Counted from the first letter of the stretch, positions 16,659 through 24,384 are shown. The stretch is 64,000 nt of DNA from CBDFFW01 sp965246945 (GCA_965246945.1 CBDFFW010000002.1:1-64000); one strand, 5' to 3'. Program-made: numbers and translations. The notes: generated from the letters alone by a model not told the origin.

Positions 16659-17846
16659 TTAATTAGGTGTGCAATTTGGCTTGCGGCGCTTACGGCAAGC
16701 GGCAAGTGCTAAACTGAAGGTCAACAAACCCAGGGAGCTGGGTTCACCAGCAACGGCCGTACCGCTAACGCGCGGTGTTAAACGTACAAAATCGGTCCTA
16801 TTGCCAACCTGGGCGGTAGCAATAATGTTGCCCAGATCATCAATAAAGCGCGTCCCAGTAAGTTGGTAACCGGAATTGGCGTCGATCAAGGTATTGAGAT
16901 CGGTAACAACGCCGCCGCCAAGCGCAGTTATAAAAGCAGTACTGGTCAATGCGCTGCTTTGCGAAGCAGTGCCAACTGCAATATTGTGGTTGTTAATGTC
17001 CCGGGCTTGCGTGGTTTGAAAACCAGTAAGTTGACCAACACTATTTAAAGTGCCACTTTGGTAAAATAGACTGTTGCCATTAACTCCAGTAAAAAGCGAA
17101 GTGCCAACATCATTAGTATCAATAAGCCCACTAACCTGGGCTCTTTGTGCAGATGTTAAAGGATTATTAAAACCGGCTGGTGCAGTGTAGACGAAGGGCT
17201 GATCGCCGCCGCTACTGCTGATCACACCTGAGATGCTATTATTACTGGTTTGAACAATTATTGAATCGGTAAAGGTATTAGTGGCAGTGTTGCCGGCAGC
17301 AACAAAAACTGGTGCCTGGCCGTTTTGTGAAATAAAAATGCCATTGGTAGTGGTGGTTGCTAAAGTGGTATCCTGATAGCGACCAGCCACTTGCTTTTGA
17401 TTATTGATAGTAGCACTTGTTAAATATTTAGTATTATCGTTGGGCGTGATTGCGGTGTAGCCTTGGCCAGTAGAATAAGTATAAGCACTTTGATGCGGCA
17501 GGCCAGATAAGTAATCAGTATATATCCCAGCAACATCCCCAAAATCATTAATGCTTGTTGAAGTTTGTGAAAATACATTGGCATACGGCACGGCAATTAT
17601 TTGGGTTTGGGCTGGATCAATAAATTACCCCCGGACATTATTACCATTAATGGAACCGACAAATTGGTTGCGATTATTAATTGCATTAAAACTCAAATCA
17701 TTGGTCCCGAATAGAATATTAAGATCTGTGATATTATACCTTTGCGCCTGTGCCCCGGCACGGCCCGCAAAGCCGATAAAAGAAGCAACTGCCATAATCA
17801 GAGGCAGAGCGGTGGTTGTTATAAATTTAGAATATCTGTTTAACAT
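16659..17846 (-). pseudogene. PEP-CTERM/HAF-repeat exported protein, split by an in-frame stop
   Basis: The two parts form one frame. The first 73 codons encode a signal peptide (hydrophobic core, cleavage near AGRAGAQA) and the start of the repeats (YNITDLNILFGTNDLSFNAI). A TAA at 17625-17627 interrupts, after which the same frame continues for over 300 residues with HAF-type repeats (SINDFGDVAGIYTDYL, ARDINNHNIAVGTAS). It ends in a PEP-CTERM-like signal: EPSSLGL, a hydrophobic stretch, then CRKRRK. The intact protein would be about 395 residues, exported and anchored or sorted at the surface. A GTG at 17591 could start a shorter product lacking the signal peptide. Confidence 0.75.
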
Positions 17847-17951
17847 GGTGCAAGCTGTGCAAATTTGCTTGGTTATGTCAAATCTTTTAATTGCGATTTG
17901 GTAAAAATTTTACTTCACCTCCTTGGGCAAGCTTAGATAAGCTATTTTGCC

Positions 17952-18041
17952 GGAAGGGTGGCAGAGTGGTCGATTGCTCCAGTCTTGAAAACTGGCGTGG
18001 GTGCAAGCCCACCGTGGGTTCGAATCCCACCTCTTCCGCCA
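17952..18041 (+). tRNA. tRNA-Ser (anticodon TGA)
   Basis: A 90-base class II tRNA. The acceptor stem GGAAGGG pairs with CTCTTCC (one G-T pair), and CCA is encoded at the 3' end. The anticodon stem CCAGT/ACTGG encloses CTTGAAA with anticodon TGA. A long variable arm (GTGGGTGCAAGCCCAC) and the GGTTCGAATCC T-loop follow. It reads UCA and UCG-type serine codons. It stands between the two halves of the podoviral module. Confidence 0.97.
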
Positions 18042-18044
18042 CTT

Positions 18045-18076
18045 ATATCAGCTAGCCTTTTAAGGTCAGCTGATAT
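18045..18076. terminator. Inverted repeat after tRNA-Ser
   Basis: ATATCAGCT (18045-18053) is repeated as AGCTGATAT (18068-18076) around a 14-base loop, starting four bases after the tRNA CCA. It probably ends or trims the tRNA transcript, although no T-run follows. The 155 bases from here to the GNAT gene hold no gene that I can support. Confidence 0.5.
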
Positions 18077-18231
18077 GAGCACATAATGAAGCGATTCAAA
18101 GCATGAAATCGACTGTGTTCGATAATAAGCTTAACGAAATCGAGCTTGCGAAGATTGAATTTAGTGTTTGAAACTTTGACAGCGGTGCAGCCGCGCAACA
18201 AAATAATTCTACCTCTTCCATGTGGGATGCT

Positions 18232-18672
18232 ATGAAAATAACCCTTACCAACGTTACCAATCCAGAAGATTGGCAAGCTTATCATCACATCCGTCGCACG
18301 GTATTATTTGCAGGCCGTCCCTATGATGATCAACATGGCGATGAATATTTACTTAATAATCACCCCTTGTTGTTGCAGGATCATGGAAAGCCGCTGGGTG
18401 TGGCCAGACTAGACAATTTTGGCGATGGTACTGCGGCAGTGCGATTGGTTGCGATTGCTGCTGATCAGCAGGGTAAAGGCTATGGGCGTTTATTGGACCA
18501 GCAATTATGTGCTTATGCACAAGCGCTAGGTATTAAAACGATTTATGTAAATGCCGCACCGGAAGCGGTGAACTTTTATCAAAAAATAGATTACACCCAT
18601 TTTGCTTGGGATCCTGAGCAACTCAAAGATATTGCTGCCGATTGTATTCAAATGCGTAAAATGCTGGTTTAA
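18232..18672 (+). CDS. GNAT family N-acetyltransferase
   Basis: A 146-residue acetyltransferase. Motif A, the acetyl-CoA pyrophosphate loop, is clear in LVAIAADQQGKGYGRLL (Q/R-x-x-G-x-G/A form), followed by IKTIYVNAAPEAVNFYQKIDY, the usual motif B region with the aromatic end. The start used follows a GGGATG-like weak ribosome site; an ATG four codons upstream is possible. Its substrate cannot be inferred; it is alone between tRNA-Ser and the DUF378 gene. Confidence 0.88.
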   Translation: MKITLTNVTNPEDWQAYHHIRRTVLFAGRPYDDQHGDEYLLNNHPLLLQDHGKPLGVARLDNFGDGTAAVRLVAIAADQQGKGYGRLLDQQLCAYAQALGIKTIYVNAAPEAVNFYQKIDYTHFAWDPEQLKDIAADCIQMRKMLV

Positions 18673-18770
18673 TCACACTTAATTCCACATATGTTTTTTA
18701 TACTTAGTGCCTTGCTTTATATCTTAAAAATTTTAATTCAATTAAGAACAAACTTACAAAGGTATTACAT

Positions 18771-19001
18771 ATGAAAACACTTAGCTTAATTGCGCTTATT
18801 TTAACCATTGTGGGCGGTTTGAATTGGGGCTTGATTGGCCTGTTCGATTTTAACTTGGTCACGGCAATCTTTGGTGTTGATTCAGCATTGACCCGAATTG
18901 TTTATGTTCTGGTTGGCTTGTCAGCTATTTACAGCCTTACTTTGCTGCGTCCTATTAACGAACATTTGGGCCGCCCGCGGATTGCTAACACCATTGTATA
19001 A
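18771..19001 (+). CDS. DUF378 family small membrane protein
   Basis: A 76-residue protein with two transmembrane helices (about 4-24 and 42-60) and the signature GGLNWGLIGLFDFNLV of the DUF378 family. The function of this widespread family is unknown. An AAAGGT ribosome site lies ahead of the ATG, and a strong terminator follows about 20 bases after the stop, so it is probably a single-gene transcript. Confidence 0.9.
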   Translation: MKTLSLIALILTIVGGLNWGLIGLFDFNLVTAIFGVDSALTRIVYVLVGLSAIYSLTLLRPINEHLGRPRIANTIV

Positions 19002-19021
19002 GCACGCAATGCCAAGCAGAG

Positions 19022-19050
19022 AAAGCGGCAGCAATTGCCGCTTTTTTTGT
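19022..19050 (+). terminator. Rho-independent terminator
   Basis: AAAGCGGCA-GCAAT-TGCCGCTTT is a nine-base stem followed directly by further T residues on the plus strand. It ends the DUF378 transcript. Confidence 0.93.
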
Positions 19051-19081
19051 TTCAAGGCCACCATTTAATTATGGAAAATCT

Positions 19082-19336
19082 TTATAAGGTATCCAGCTCT
19101 GCTTGCGCGGCTGTAATAGCTGTTTGCAATTCAAGGTCATTATCAGGTGCGGTTTGAATAGTACGGGCCAGGGTAAGTAGCAGCGTTAAATGTTGTAACG
19201 CAACTTTCCCCGCCATATGGCGGGCGGTAAAATTTTTGGGATCGTTATGATCACTTTGTTGAATAAAATCTTTATAGGATTGAAAAACAGTATCAATAAC
19301 CGCAATTAAAGCGGCTGGTTGCAGCGGTGTTGGCAT
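19082..19336 (-). CDS. Hypothetical protein, helical
   Basis: An 84-residue protein of unknown function, predicted mostly helical, without signal peptide or membrane span. It begins MPTPLQPAALIAVIDTVFQ and has a leucine-rich middle (LQHLTLLLTLARTIQ) and an alanine-rich end. The start is chosen because TAGGAAG lies eight bases upstream; an ATG eight codons earlier has no such site. It lies within the block separating the phage genes. Confidence 0.65.
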   Translation of the reverse strand: MPTPLQPAALIAVIDTVFQSYKDFIQQSDHNDPKNFTARHMAGKVALQHLTLLLTLARTIQTAPDNDLELQTAITAAQAELDTL

Positions 19337-19381
19337 AAAACTTCCTATAATGGTTGGCAAGCGCTGCGAAATTTAGGCAAT

Positions 19382-19535
19382 AAAAAAGGGCGATGGTTGC
19401 AGTCAACCAAACGCCCTTGGACCTTTTGAGGGGTTAATGCGGTGCGATAAAAAACTTTCGTATAACAGTTACTTGTAAAAGTAACCGAAACAGAGACTGT
19501 TTTCACCGCATCGCAATAAATATAAGATGCCATAC
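19382..19535 (-). ncRNA. Candidate structured small RNA with intrinsic terminator
   Basis: The roughly 305 bases between the 84-residue gene and the HAD gene hold no convincing gene but much structure. On the minus strand a first stem pairs TGCGGTG (19510-19504) with CACCGCA (19444-19438), enclosing GTTACTT-N4-AAGTAAC. A terminator follows: AAGGGCG and CGCCCTT with an inner TGGTTG/CAACCA stem, then six T residues at 19387-19382. No gene with a recognisable product lies upstream on this strand, so the terminator implies a short transcript of its own. A 62-codon frame overlaps but has no ribosome site or recognisable domain. No promoter was clear. Confidence 0.45.
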
Positions 19536-19641
19536 ATTAGATAAAAATTCGCGCATGGGTGATAATGTTGCATATAAAATTATGATTAATAGATTTGGTT
19601 AGTCTCTTTAATTGTCTTTGATGAATGTTTATTGAATAACA

Positions 19642-20112
19642 ATGGAAATACATATTGGGGCAACGAATATTCATCAATTTGAACATGTTGTATGCGATTT
19701 CAATGGCACCATTGCCATTGATGGCGAATTACTGGCCGGTGTTAAAAAGCGGTTCCAGCAGCTACAGGATTTAGGTTTAAAGGTTTGGGTCATCACAGCC
19801 GATACGCACGGCACTGCCGCACAAAAATTGGCGGATTACCCATGCACTTTAAAAGTGATTGGTGAAGCGGCCCAAGACATGGCCAAAGCCGAATTCATTC
19901 AAAATTTGAATGCCGCAAAAGTCGTTGCTATCGGCAATGGTCGTAATGACCGTTTAATGTTAAAGCAGGCGGCGGTGGGTATCGCTGTATTGCAAGCTGA
20001 AGGCTGCGCCATTGAAGCACTGCAAGCAGCGGATATTCTGGTAAAAGATATTAATGATGCGTTGGAGTTTATCACCAAACCGCTGCGCTTGAAAGCAACA
20101 TTACGGGTATAA
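19642..20112 (+). CDS. HAD-like hydrolase (soluble P-type ATPase-like phosphatase)
   Basis: A 156-residue HAD-fold protein. Motif I is CDFNGTIAIDG, where the nucleophile D is followed by F-N-G-T rather than the usual D-x-D-G-T. Motif II is WVITADTHGTA and motif IV is GNGRNDRLML. This combination is that of the COG4087 group, named for its likeness to the P domain of P-type ATPases. No cap domain is present. The substrate is unknown. No clear ribosome site precedes the ATG. It converges on the DEAD-box helicase gene. Confidence 0.85.
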   Translation: MEIHIGATNIHQFEHVVCDFNGTIAIDGELLAGVKKRFQQLQDLGLKVWVITADTHGTAAQKLADYPCTLKVIGEAAQDMAKAEFIQNLNAAKVVAIGNGRNDRLMLKQAAVGIAVLQAEGCAIEALQAADILVKDINDALEFITKPLRLKATLRV

Positions 20113-20114
20113 AA

Positions 20115-20139
20115 AAAGCCCCGCTTGCGGCAGGGCTTT
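20115..20139. terminator. Bidirectional terminator
   Basis: AAAGCCC (20115-20121) pairs with GGGCTTT (20133-20139). A run of A residues precedes it, giving T residues on the minus strand. It lies between the stops of the convergent HAD and helicase genes and can serve both. Confidence 0.75.
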
Positions 20140-20145
20140 AAAACT

Positions 20146-21420
20146 TTAGTAACTACCGCTGCTGCGGCGCTTTTGGCCGTAAGGCTGATACCCGCCTTCT
20201 GCTGGACGGGATGAACGGTTCCCACCACCACTATTGCGATTGGCCCCAAAGGGACGCTTTTTGCGGAAGTTACCCGCATCACCACCATTATCACCACGAC
20301 CGAAACCGCGTTCATTCTGGTTATCGGCCATTTTCTCGCCTGGGTTTAACAAACGGTGAATGGCGCGCCATTTGGCATTATCGGCCGGCGTGATTAAATT
20401 CACGGCTGCCCCTTCGGCACCGGCACGGGCAGTTCGGCCAATGCGGTGAATATAATCTTCCGGACATTGCGGCAGATCATAATTGATCACATGTTCAATA
20501 TGCGGAATATCCAAACCGCGTGCTGCGACATCGGTCGCCACCAGAATATTATATTCTTTATCACGGAAACCCTGGATCACCTGGCTGCGTTGACGTTGAC
20601 GAAGATCACCATGAATAGCATCGGCTGTAAAATCAGCACTGTTCAGTTTATCAGCCAAACGATCTGCACCAAATTTCGTTTTCACGAAAATGATCACACT
20701 ACCGCTGCGGTTACCCAATTGTTTAACCAGATTGCTGTATTTATCGCCTTCACTGGTTTGCACCAGTTCTTGCGTAATTTTCGCAATGGGTGAGCTGGTG
20801 GAACCAACGGCAATCCGCTCCGGATTATTCAGGTATTTATTGGCCAATTTTACCATGTTCGATGGCATGGTAGCAGAGAATAGCAAGGTTTGACGCTGCT
20901 CAGGTAAATGTTGGCGAATTTTATCCAATTGTGGACCAAAACCCATATCCAACATGCGGTCGGCTTCATCCAGTACCAAGAACTGGGTGGTTTCCAAGTT
21001 TAAGCTACCACGCAATAGATGGTCATTTACCCGGCCAGGTGTACCCACGATTAAACGGGGACCACGGCGTAGTTGACCCAGCTGACGGCCGATTGAGTCG
21101 CCGCCGATTAATAATGCCGTTTGAATATGCGGTGACGGGTTTAATTTGATTAGTGTATCCAGTACCTGGCTCGCTAATTCGCGGGTAGGTGCCAAGATCA
21201 GCGCGCAAGCCTGTGGTTGATCCATCAGGCCGGCAATAACAGGGATGCCAAATGCACCGGTTTTACCGGTACCGGTTTGGGCAGAACCCAGAATGTCTTT
21301 ACCCTGCAAAGCCAAAGGAATAACCTGGGCTTGAATAGGGGTAGGGGTGGTAAATTGCATACGCGCAAGCGATTGCAACAGCTTAGGCGCCAAGCCAAAG
21401 CCAGAAAAATCTGTAGTCAT
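20146..21420 (-). CDS. DEAD-box ATP-dependent RNA helicase (RhlE-like)
   Basis: A 424-residue RNA helicase with the Q motif (FTTPTPIQAQ), Walker A AQTGTGKT at 47-54, DEAD at 151-154, SAT at 182-184, and the C-terminal motifs ARGLDIPHIEHVINYD and HRIGRTARAG. A glycine- and arginine-rich tail (about the last 60 residues, with several RGF/GGG pieces) probably binds RNA. The arrangement is nearest to RhlE. The cold-shock gene lies upstream on the same strand, which suggests a joint role in loosening RNA structure at low temperature. Confidence 0.93.
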   Translation of the reverse strand: MTTDFSGFGLAPKLLQSLARMQFTTPTPIQAQVIPLALQGKDILGSAQTGTGKTGAFGIPVIAGLMDQPQACALILAPTRELASQVLDTLIKLNPSPHIQTALLIGGDSIGRQLGQLRRGPRLIVGTPGRVNDHLLRGSLNLETTQFLVLDEADRMLDMGFGPQLDKIRQHLPEQRQTLLFSATMPSNMVKLANKYLNNPERIAVGSTSSPIAKITQELVQTSEGDKYSNLVKQLGNRSGSVIIFVKTKFGADRLADKLNSADFTADAIHGDLRQRQRSQVIQGFRDKEYNILVATDVAARGLDIPHIEHVINYDLPQCPEDYIHRIGRTARAGAEGAAVNLITPADNAKWRAIHRLLNPGEKMADNQNERGFGRGDNGGDAGNFRKKRPFGANRNSGGGNRSSRPAEGGYQPYGQKRRSSGSY

Positions 21421-21546
21421 AATGTTCTCTCTCGTTGGTTCAATAACTTTCGATCAAGTTTTATGACCACGGGTTATTGAGAAATGCGCCTTCGTAGAAA
21501 GCGCACTGATATGGATGGGAATGTTACGCAGCAAGTGCTGCGTTAA

Positions 21547-21759
21547 TTATTCAGAATCGATAATTTGCAGATTGCCAGCCGAAGTACGGCCACGGCTGGT
21601 TACCAACTCAAATTCAATTGGTTGGCCATCTTGCAATGCTTGAATACCAGCTGCAGTTAACGCGCTAATATGGACAAACACATCTTCGCCGCCTTGATCC
21701 GGTTGAATAAATCCAAAACCTTTGGTTGGATTAAACCATTTTACTTTACCAGTAGCCAT
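21547..21759 (-). CDS. Cold-shock protein (CspA family)
   Basis: A 70-residue single cold-shock domain with RNP1 (KGFGFIQ at 14-20) and RNP2 (DVFVHIS at 26-32), which bind single-stranded RNA and DNA. The start (MATGKVKWFN) is the normal one, but its ribosome site is poor (AAGAAAGAACGCAAA). A 30-codon upstream ORF with a perfect AAGGAG runs over the start, so initiation may depend on coupling. The stop is followed by a TAACGCAGC hairpin without a T-run. The long structured leader is typical of cold-shock genes. Confidence 0.95.
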   Translation of the reverse strand: MATGKVKWFNPTKGFGFIQPDQGGEDVFVHISALTAAGIQALQDGQPIEFELVTSRGRTSAGNLQIIDSE

Positions 21760-21833
21760 TTTGCGTTCTTTCTTACGTTTGGCGTTATGCCAGCCTGTAA
21801 CAGCCAGCGGTTGAGGTCTGTTGATGTGAACAT
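21741..21833 (-). CDS. Upstream ORF overlapping the cold-shock gene
   Basis: A 30-codon frame begins at an ATG with AAGGAG (21848-21843) nine bases upstream, a better ribosome site than that of the cold-shock gene itself. It reads MFTSTDLNRWLLQAGITPNV and on to WLLVK, and ends 19 bases inside the cold-shock coding region in another frame. Its first codons form a hairpin, TTGATG-TGAA-CATCAA (21821-21836), which could melt or form with temperature. I infer a leader peptide or coupling ORF; the peptide itself has no recognisable domain. Confidence 0.5.
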   Translation of the reverse strand: MFTSTDLNRWLLQAGITPNVRKNAKWLLVK

Positions 21834-21987
21834 CAACGGGCACTCCTTAGACAAACGGGGAAGAAACGGCATAAAGCCACTTAATCAGTATTGCTGATAA
21901 ATCAGCGGTGTTTAGCTGCAGAGTAATTAACCTTGGAGGTAATATCGGGGTAATATACCATGAAAGCAATAGAAAAGTTTAAGAAAG

Positions 21988-22557
21988 TTAGTTCCGCACA
22001 TCAATCAGCGTGAAATCGCTGATCGCATTGGGCGTATCCTGCTGCGCATCGATCTGTTTGGCGCGTTTCATTTCGTTTTCGGCGAGTTGAAATAGCAATT
22101 GCGCGCGGCTGGTGCTTTCGGTGATTGGCAGGCACAACTCGGCCGCCAATTGGGCAATGAGGGCTTGATCGAAAAAGGCCGGGCAATCGGCTTCAGCCGG
22201 GCGGAAGACATAGGTCAGCACGATATTGTCAAAATCGGTATGCAGCGCGCGCTGGTAAATGCGGTAGGAAATGCCCTGGCTATTTTGCCCGGTACCGGCG
22301 GACATCACCCGCAGAAAATCATTCGGCAGTTGAAACGCGTTTTGGTAATCGGCGAGTGGGGAGGCGAGCAGGGTATTGAGTTCTGTCTGCTGCGTGGCAA
22401 AGCTCCACGGATAGGCTGATAGCAGCGCATCGCGCGTCGGCGTATAAATACTTTGCGCGATTTCAGCTTCAATACTGCCATCATCAAAACTACTAATGGG
22501 TTTAGCGCCCAAGCGCACCAGCGCCCGCGCGCATAAAGCGATATCGGAAAGGGACAT
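21988..22557 (-). CDS. Podovirus tail adaptor protein (T7 gp11-like, tail tubular protein A)
   Basis: A 189-residue virion protein of the tail tubular protein A type. The start SLSDIALCARALVRLGAKPI, followed by an SFDDGS motif and LLSAYPWSFATQQTEL, is very typical, as is the C-terminal LAAELCLPITES. In T7-like phages it joins portal to nozzle. It is intact, on the same strand as the capsid gene, and separated from it by an opposite-strand phosphatase gene and a small phage gene. The 228 bases between it and the cold-shock start hold only that gene's leader. Confidence 0.85.
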   Translation of the reverse strand: MSLSDIALCARALVRLGAKPISSFDDGSIEAEIAQSIYTPTRDALLSAYPWSFATQQTELNTLLASPLADYQNAFQLPNDFLRVMSAGTGQNSQGISYRIYQRALHTDFDNIVLTYVFRPAEADCPAFFDQALIAQLAAELCLPITESTSRAQLLFQLAENEMKRAKQIDAQQDTPNAISDFTLIDVRN

Positions 22558-22607
22558 AAATTGTTGACTTTCTAAAAGAAAATTATTTACCTTTTTAAAG
22601 ATTATTC

Positions 22608-23126
22608 ATGAAAACATTATATTTCTCCAGGCATGCACAATTCAGTGACAATGATACATTAACTGCTGATGGGATAACACAAGCAAAACGCCTGGCAAAA
22701 TTTTTGGAACAAGCGCCGCGCAAGCCTCAAAAAGTTATCACTTCTCATTTGTTGCGGGCATTTCAAACAGGTAAAGTTGCCGCAGATGAGCTTGGTGTTG
22801 GTATTGCAAAAGCTGATGGTGAATTTCCAAGTTTAGAAGAATTAAGAAGCTTAGACAATTCTTTAGAAGTTGTACTCATTGTTAGTCACCAGCCTAACAT
22901 TGCACGCATAAAGTCTAGATACGATTTATCTTTACCAATTTATTTTACAACAATGATTGCTGTACATTTTGATATCGATAATTGGTCTGAATTTAATTTT
23001 GATCTGCAACCATCAGGTACTGCGAAGATGTTTGATCCTGCGGATTATCCAGAAGTTATTAAACCTGAAATACCTAAAAGTGTTCCATGGCATAAACGAA
23101 TTTTCGGATTTAAAGTTAGCCCTTAG
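22608..23126 (+). CDS. Histidine phosphatase family protein (SixA-like)
   Basis: A 172-residue histidine-phosphatase (RHG) family protein. The active-site motif is SRHAQFSD with the phosphorylated histidine at residue 9, and the second histidine is in IVSHQPNIAR, as in SixA. The C-terminal 40 residues form an extension of unknown role. It is read against the phage genes on each side and looks more AT-rich than they are, so it may be a later insertion or a phage accessory gene. The target, perhaps a phosphohistidine protein, is not known. Confidence 0.82.
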   Translation: MKTLYFSRHAQFSDNDTLTADGITQAKRLAKFLEQAPRKPQKVITSHLLRAFQTGKVAADELGVGIAKADGEFPSLEELRSLDNSLEVVLIVSHQPNIARIKSRYDLSLPIYFTTMIAVHFDIDNWSEFNFDLQPSGTAKMFDPADYPEVIKPEIPKSVPWHKRIFGFKVSP

Positions 23127-23147
23127 CAAAAACCAAGGGCTAAACAA

Positions 23148-23417
23148 TTAATCGCTATCGCTCGCGCCGATTTGGGTCAGGTTGTTGATATCGACCACGC
23201 CGGCGGCATTGCTGCTGACCACGAAAATACCGTGGATCGGCGAACCACTGGTGGCCGTATTGGCCATGATCATATCGCCCACGCGCAGCATATCGCTGGC
23301 ATTGTTGAAATAACCGGCGGTGTCGATCGTGGCGTCCGCATCAGCCGAAGTATAATGCCATAAGGTAAAGCCGTTGGCATAAGCCAGCACAGACAGGTTT
23401 TTGGAGTTGTAAGCCAT
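23148..23417 (-). CDS. Small phage protein linked to the capsid gene
   Basis: An 89-residue protein with the phrase NLSVLAYANGFTLWHYTSAD and a beta-rich remainder (LRVGDMIMANTATSG). Proteins of this pattern are often encoded next to the major capsid gene in phages of alphaproteobacteria and may be a head-decoration or stabilising protein; that role is an inference. It follows the capsid gene with a terminator hairpin between them. Confidence 0.65.
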   Translation of the reverse strand: MAYNSKNLSVLAYANGFTLWHYTSADADATIDTAGYFNNASDMLRVGDMIMANTATSGSPIHGIFVVSSNAAGVVDINNLTQIGASDSD

Positions 23418-23442
23418 GAAAATTCTCGAAGGGGAAAAGGTG

Positions 23443-23470
23443 AAAAATCCCTCTCCCGCAAGGGGAGAGG
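23443..23470 (-). terminator. Terminator after the capsid gene
   Basis: CCTCTCCC-GCAAG-GGGAGAGG is a perfect eight-base stem, and on the minus strand it is followed by a T-run (TTTTT). It sits between the capsid stop and the small phage gene, the same position as the T-phi terminator after gene 10 of T7. Confidence 0.8.
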
Positions 23471-23485
23471 CAGCTGTTAGTGCAA

Positions 23486-24316
23486 TTAAACGCTGGGTGT
23501 TTCGTCGCAGCGCAGGGTGATGACGCCGGCGGCATCGATTAATTTGGCGCCCTGGCTCATCATATTGTTGACGAAATAAGCCGCGCGATCACCGTGCCAG
23601 GTGATGTCAGTCGTCACATCCGCACCGCTGGCAAAACCGATTGCCGATTTATGGAACCAATGGCATAACCGCACATCGCCCGTTAGTTTAGTCAGGCCAG
23701 AATGTGGCATCCATAACGTACCCAGCCAGCGTTTGGCTTCGGCACCGGCCCATGGCATTTCATCTTCGCCGACATAATTGGCGTTGCTGAACTCATCAAT
23801 CTGCAGCAATTCATTCCACTGTTTCCAGCCGACTACCGCATAACGCTGGCCGTCATCCGGCACATTGTTATTGCCCAGGGCTTCGAACGCGGTGAGGATT
23901 TTGTCCAGCGTTAAACCATCGGTATTGGTGCCAGCAAAATTGGTGTTGGTGTTCAGTTCGGCGATAATCAAATCATCCGATTTGCGGCCCAAGGCATACG
24001 CGCCGGCATTGGCGATGACCGAACGTTCATCGATATTGGTTTTCAATTCATCCAGCTTGTCCAGCCAGTCACCCGCATAATAATCGGTCAGCGGGCATTC
24101 AACGGTGCTGTGGTCCAAATTCATGGTGGGCACCATGCCGTTCCGGGCTTTGGTGCTGGCCGTGGCGGTGCCGACTTTCGGGAACACTGCGCTGGCACCT
24201 TTGACATTGTTTTTGTAGCGGACGGCCTGGTGTAATTTAAAGCCCATGCGTTGATATGCTTCATGGACTTCGCGTTCGAATTGTTTCACGAACGCATTTT
24301 CAATCGAGATCGACAT
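23486..24316 (-). CDS. Phage major capsid protein
   Basis: A 276-residue capsid protein. The phrases FEREVHEAYQRMGFKLHQAV, LDHSTVECPLTDYYAGDW and DERSVIANAGAYALGRKSDD are typical of the short major capsid proteins of podovirus-like elements (the PF19821-like group), with the HK97-type fold expected. The frame is fully open. It lies first in a run of virion genes on this strand. Portal, terminase and scaffold genes, which should precede it, are absent. Confidence 0.85.
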   Translation of the reverse strand: MSISIENAFVKQFEREVHEAYQRMGFKLHQAVRYKNNVKGASAVFPKVGTATASTKARNGMVPTMNLDHSTVECPLTDYYAGDWLDKLDELKTNIDERSVIANAGAYALGRKSDDLIIAELNTNTNFAGTNTDGLTLDKILTAFEALGNNNVPDDGQRYAVVGWKQWNELLQIDEFSNANYVGEDEMPWAGAEAKRWLGTLWMPHSGLTKLTGDVRLCHWFHKSAIGFASGADVTTDITWHGDRAAYFVNNMMSQGAKLIDAAGVITLRCDETPSV

Positions 24317-24384
24317 GCAAATTCTTTCAGATAAAAAGGAGTGAGGATAGCGCTGGAAAAGCGTAGCGCATGCTTAGAAAAAAG

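Noticed and set aside
17913..17924. Perfect AAGGAGGTGAAG ribosome-site sequence on the minus strand
   Set aside because: The only start in range is GTG followed by AAG and TAA, and no longer frame begins there. Taken as chance.
18027..18222. Nine-base repeat of the tRNA-Ser 3' end (ACCTCTTCC) 180 bases downstream, as a possible phage attachment site
   Set aside because: Nine bases are too short, the CCA-side bases do not match, and no integrase gene is present. The position between the two phage parts is suggestive but not enough.
18052..18288. 78-codon minus-strand frame between tRNA-Ser and the GNAT gene
   Set aside because: It overlaps the start of the GNAT gene and the post-tRNA hairpin, has no ribosome site and shows no recognisable features.
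19345..19533. 62-codon minus-strand frame over the candidate small RNA
   Set aside because: No ribosome site, no domain, and it runs through the terminator stem. The RNA reading explains the structure better, although a short peptide cannot be ruled out.
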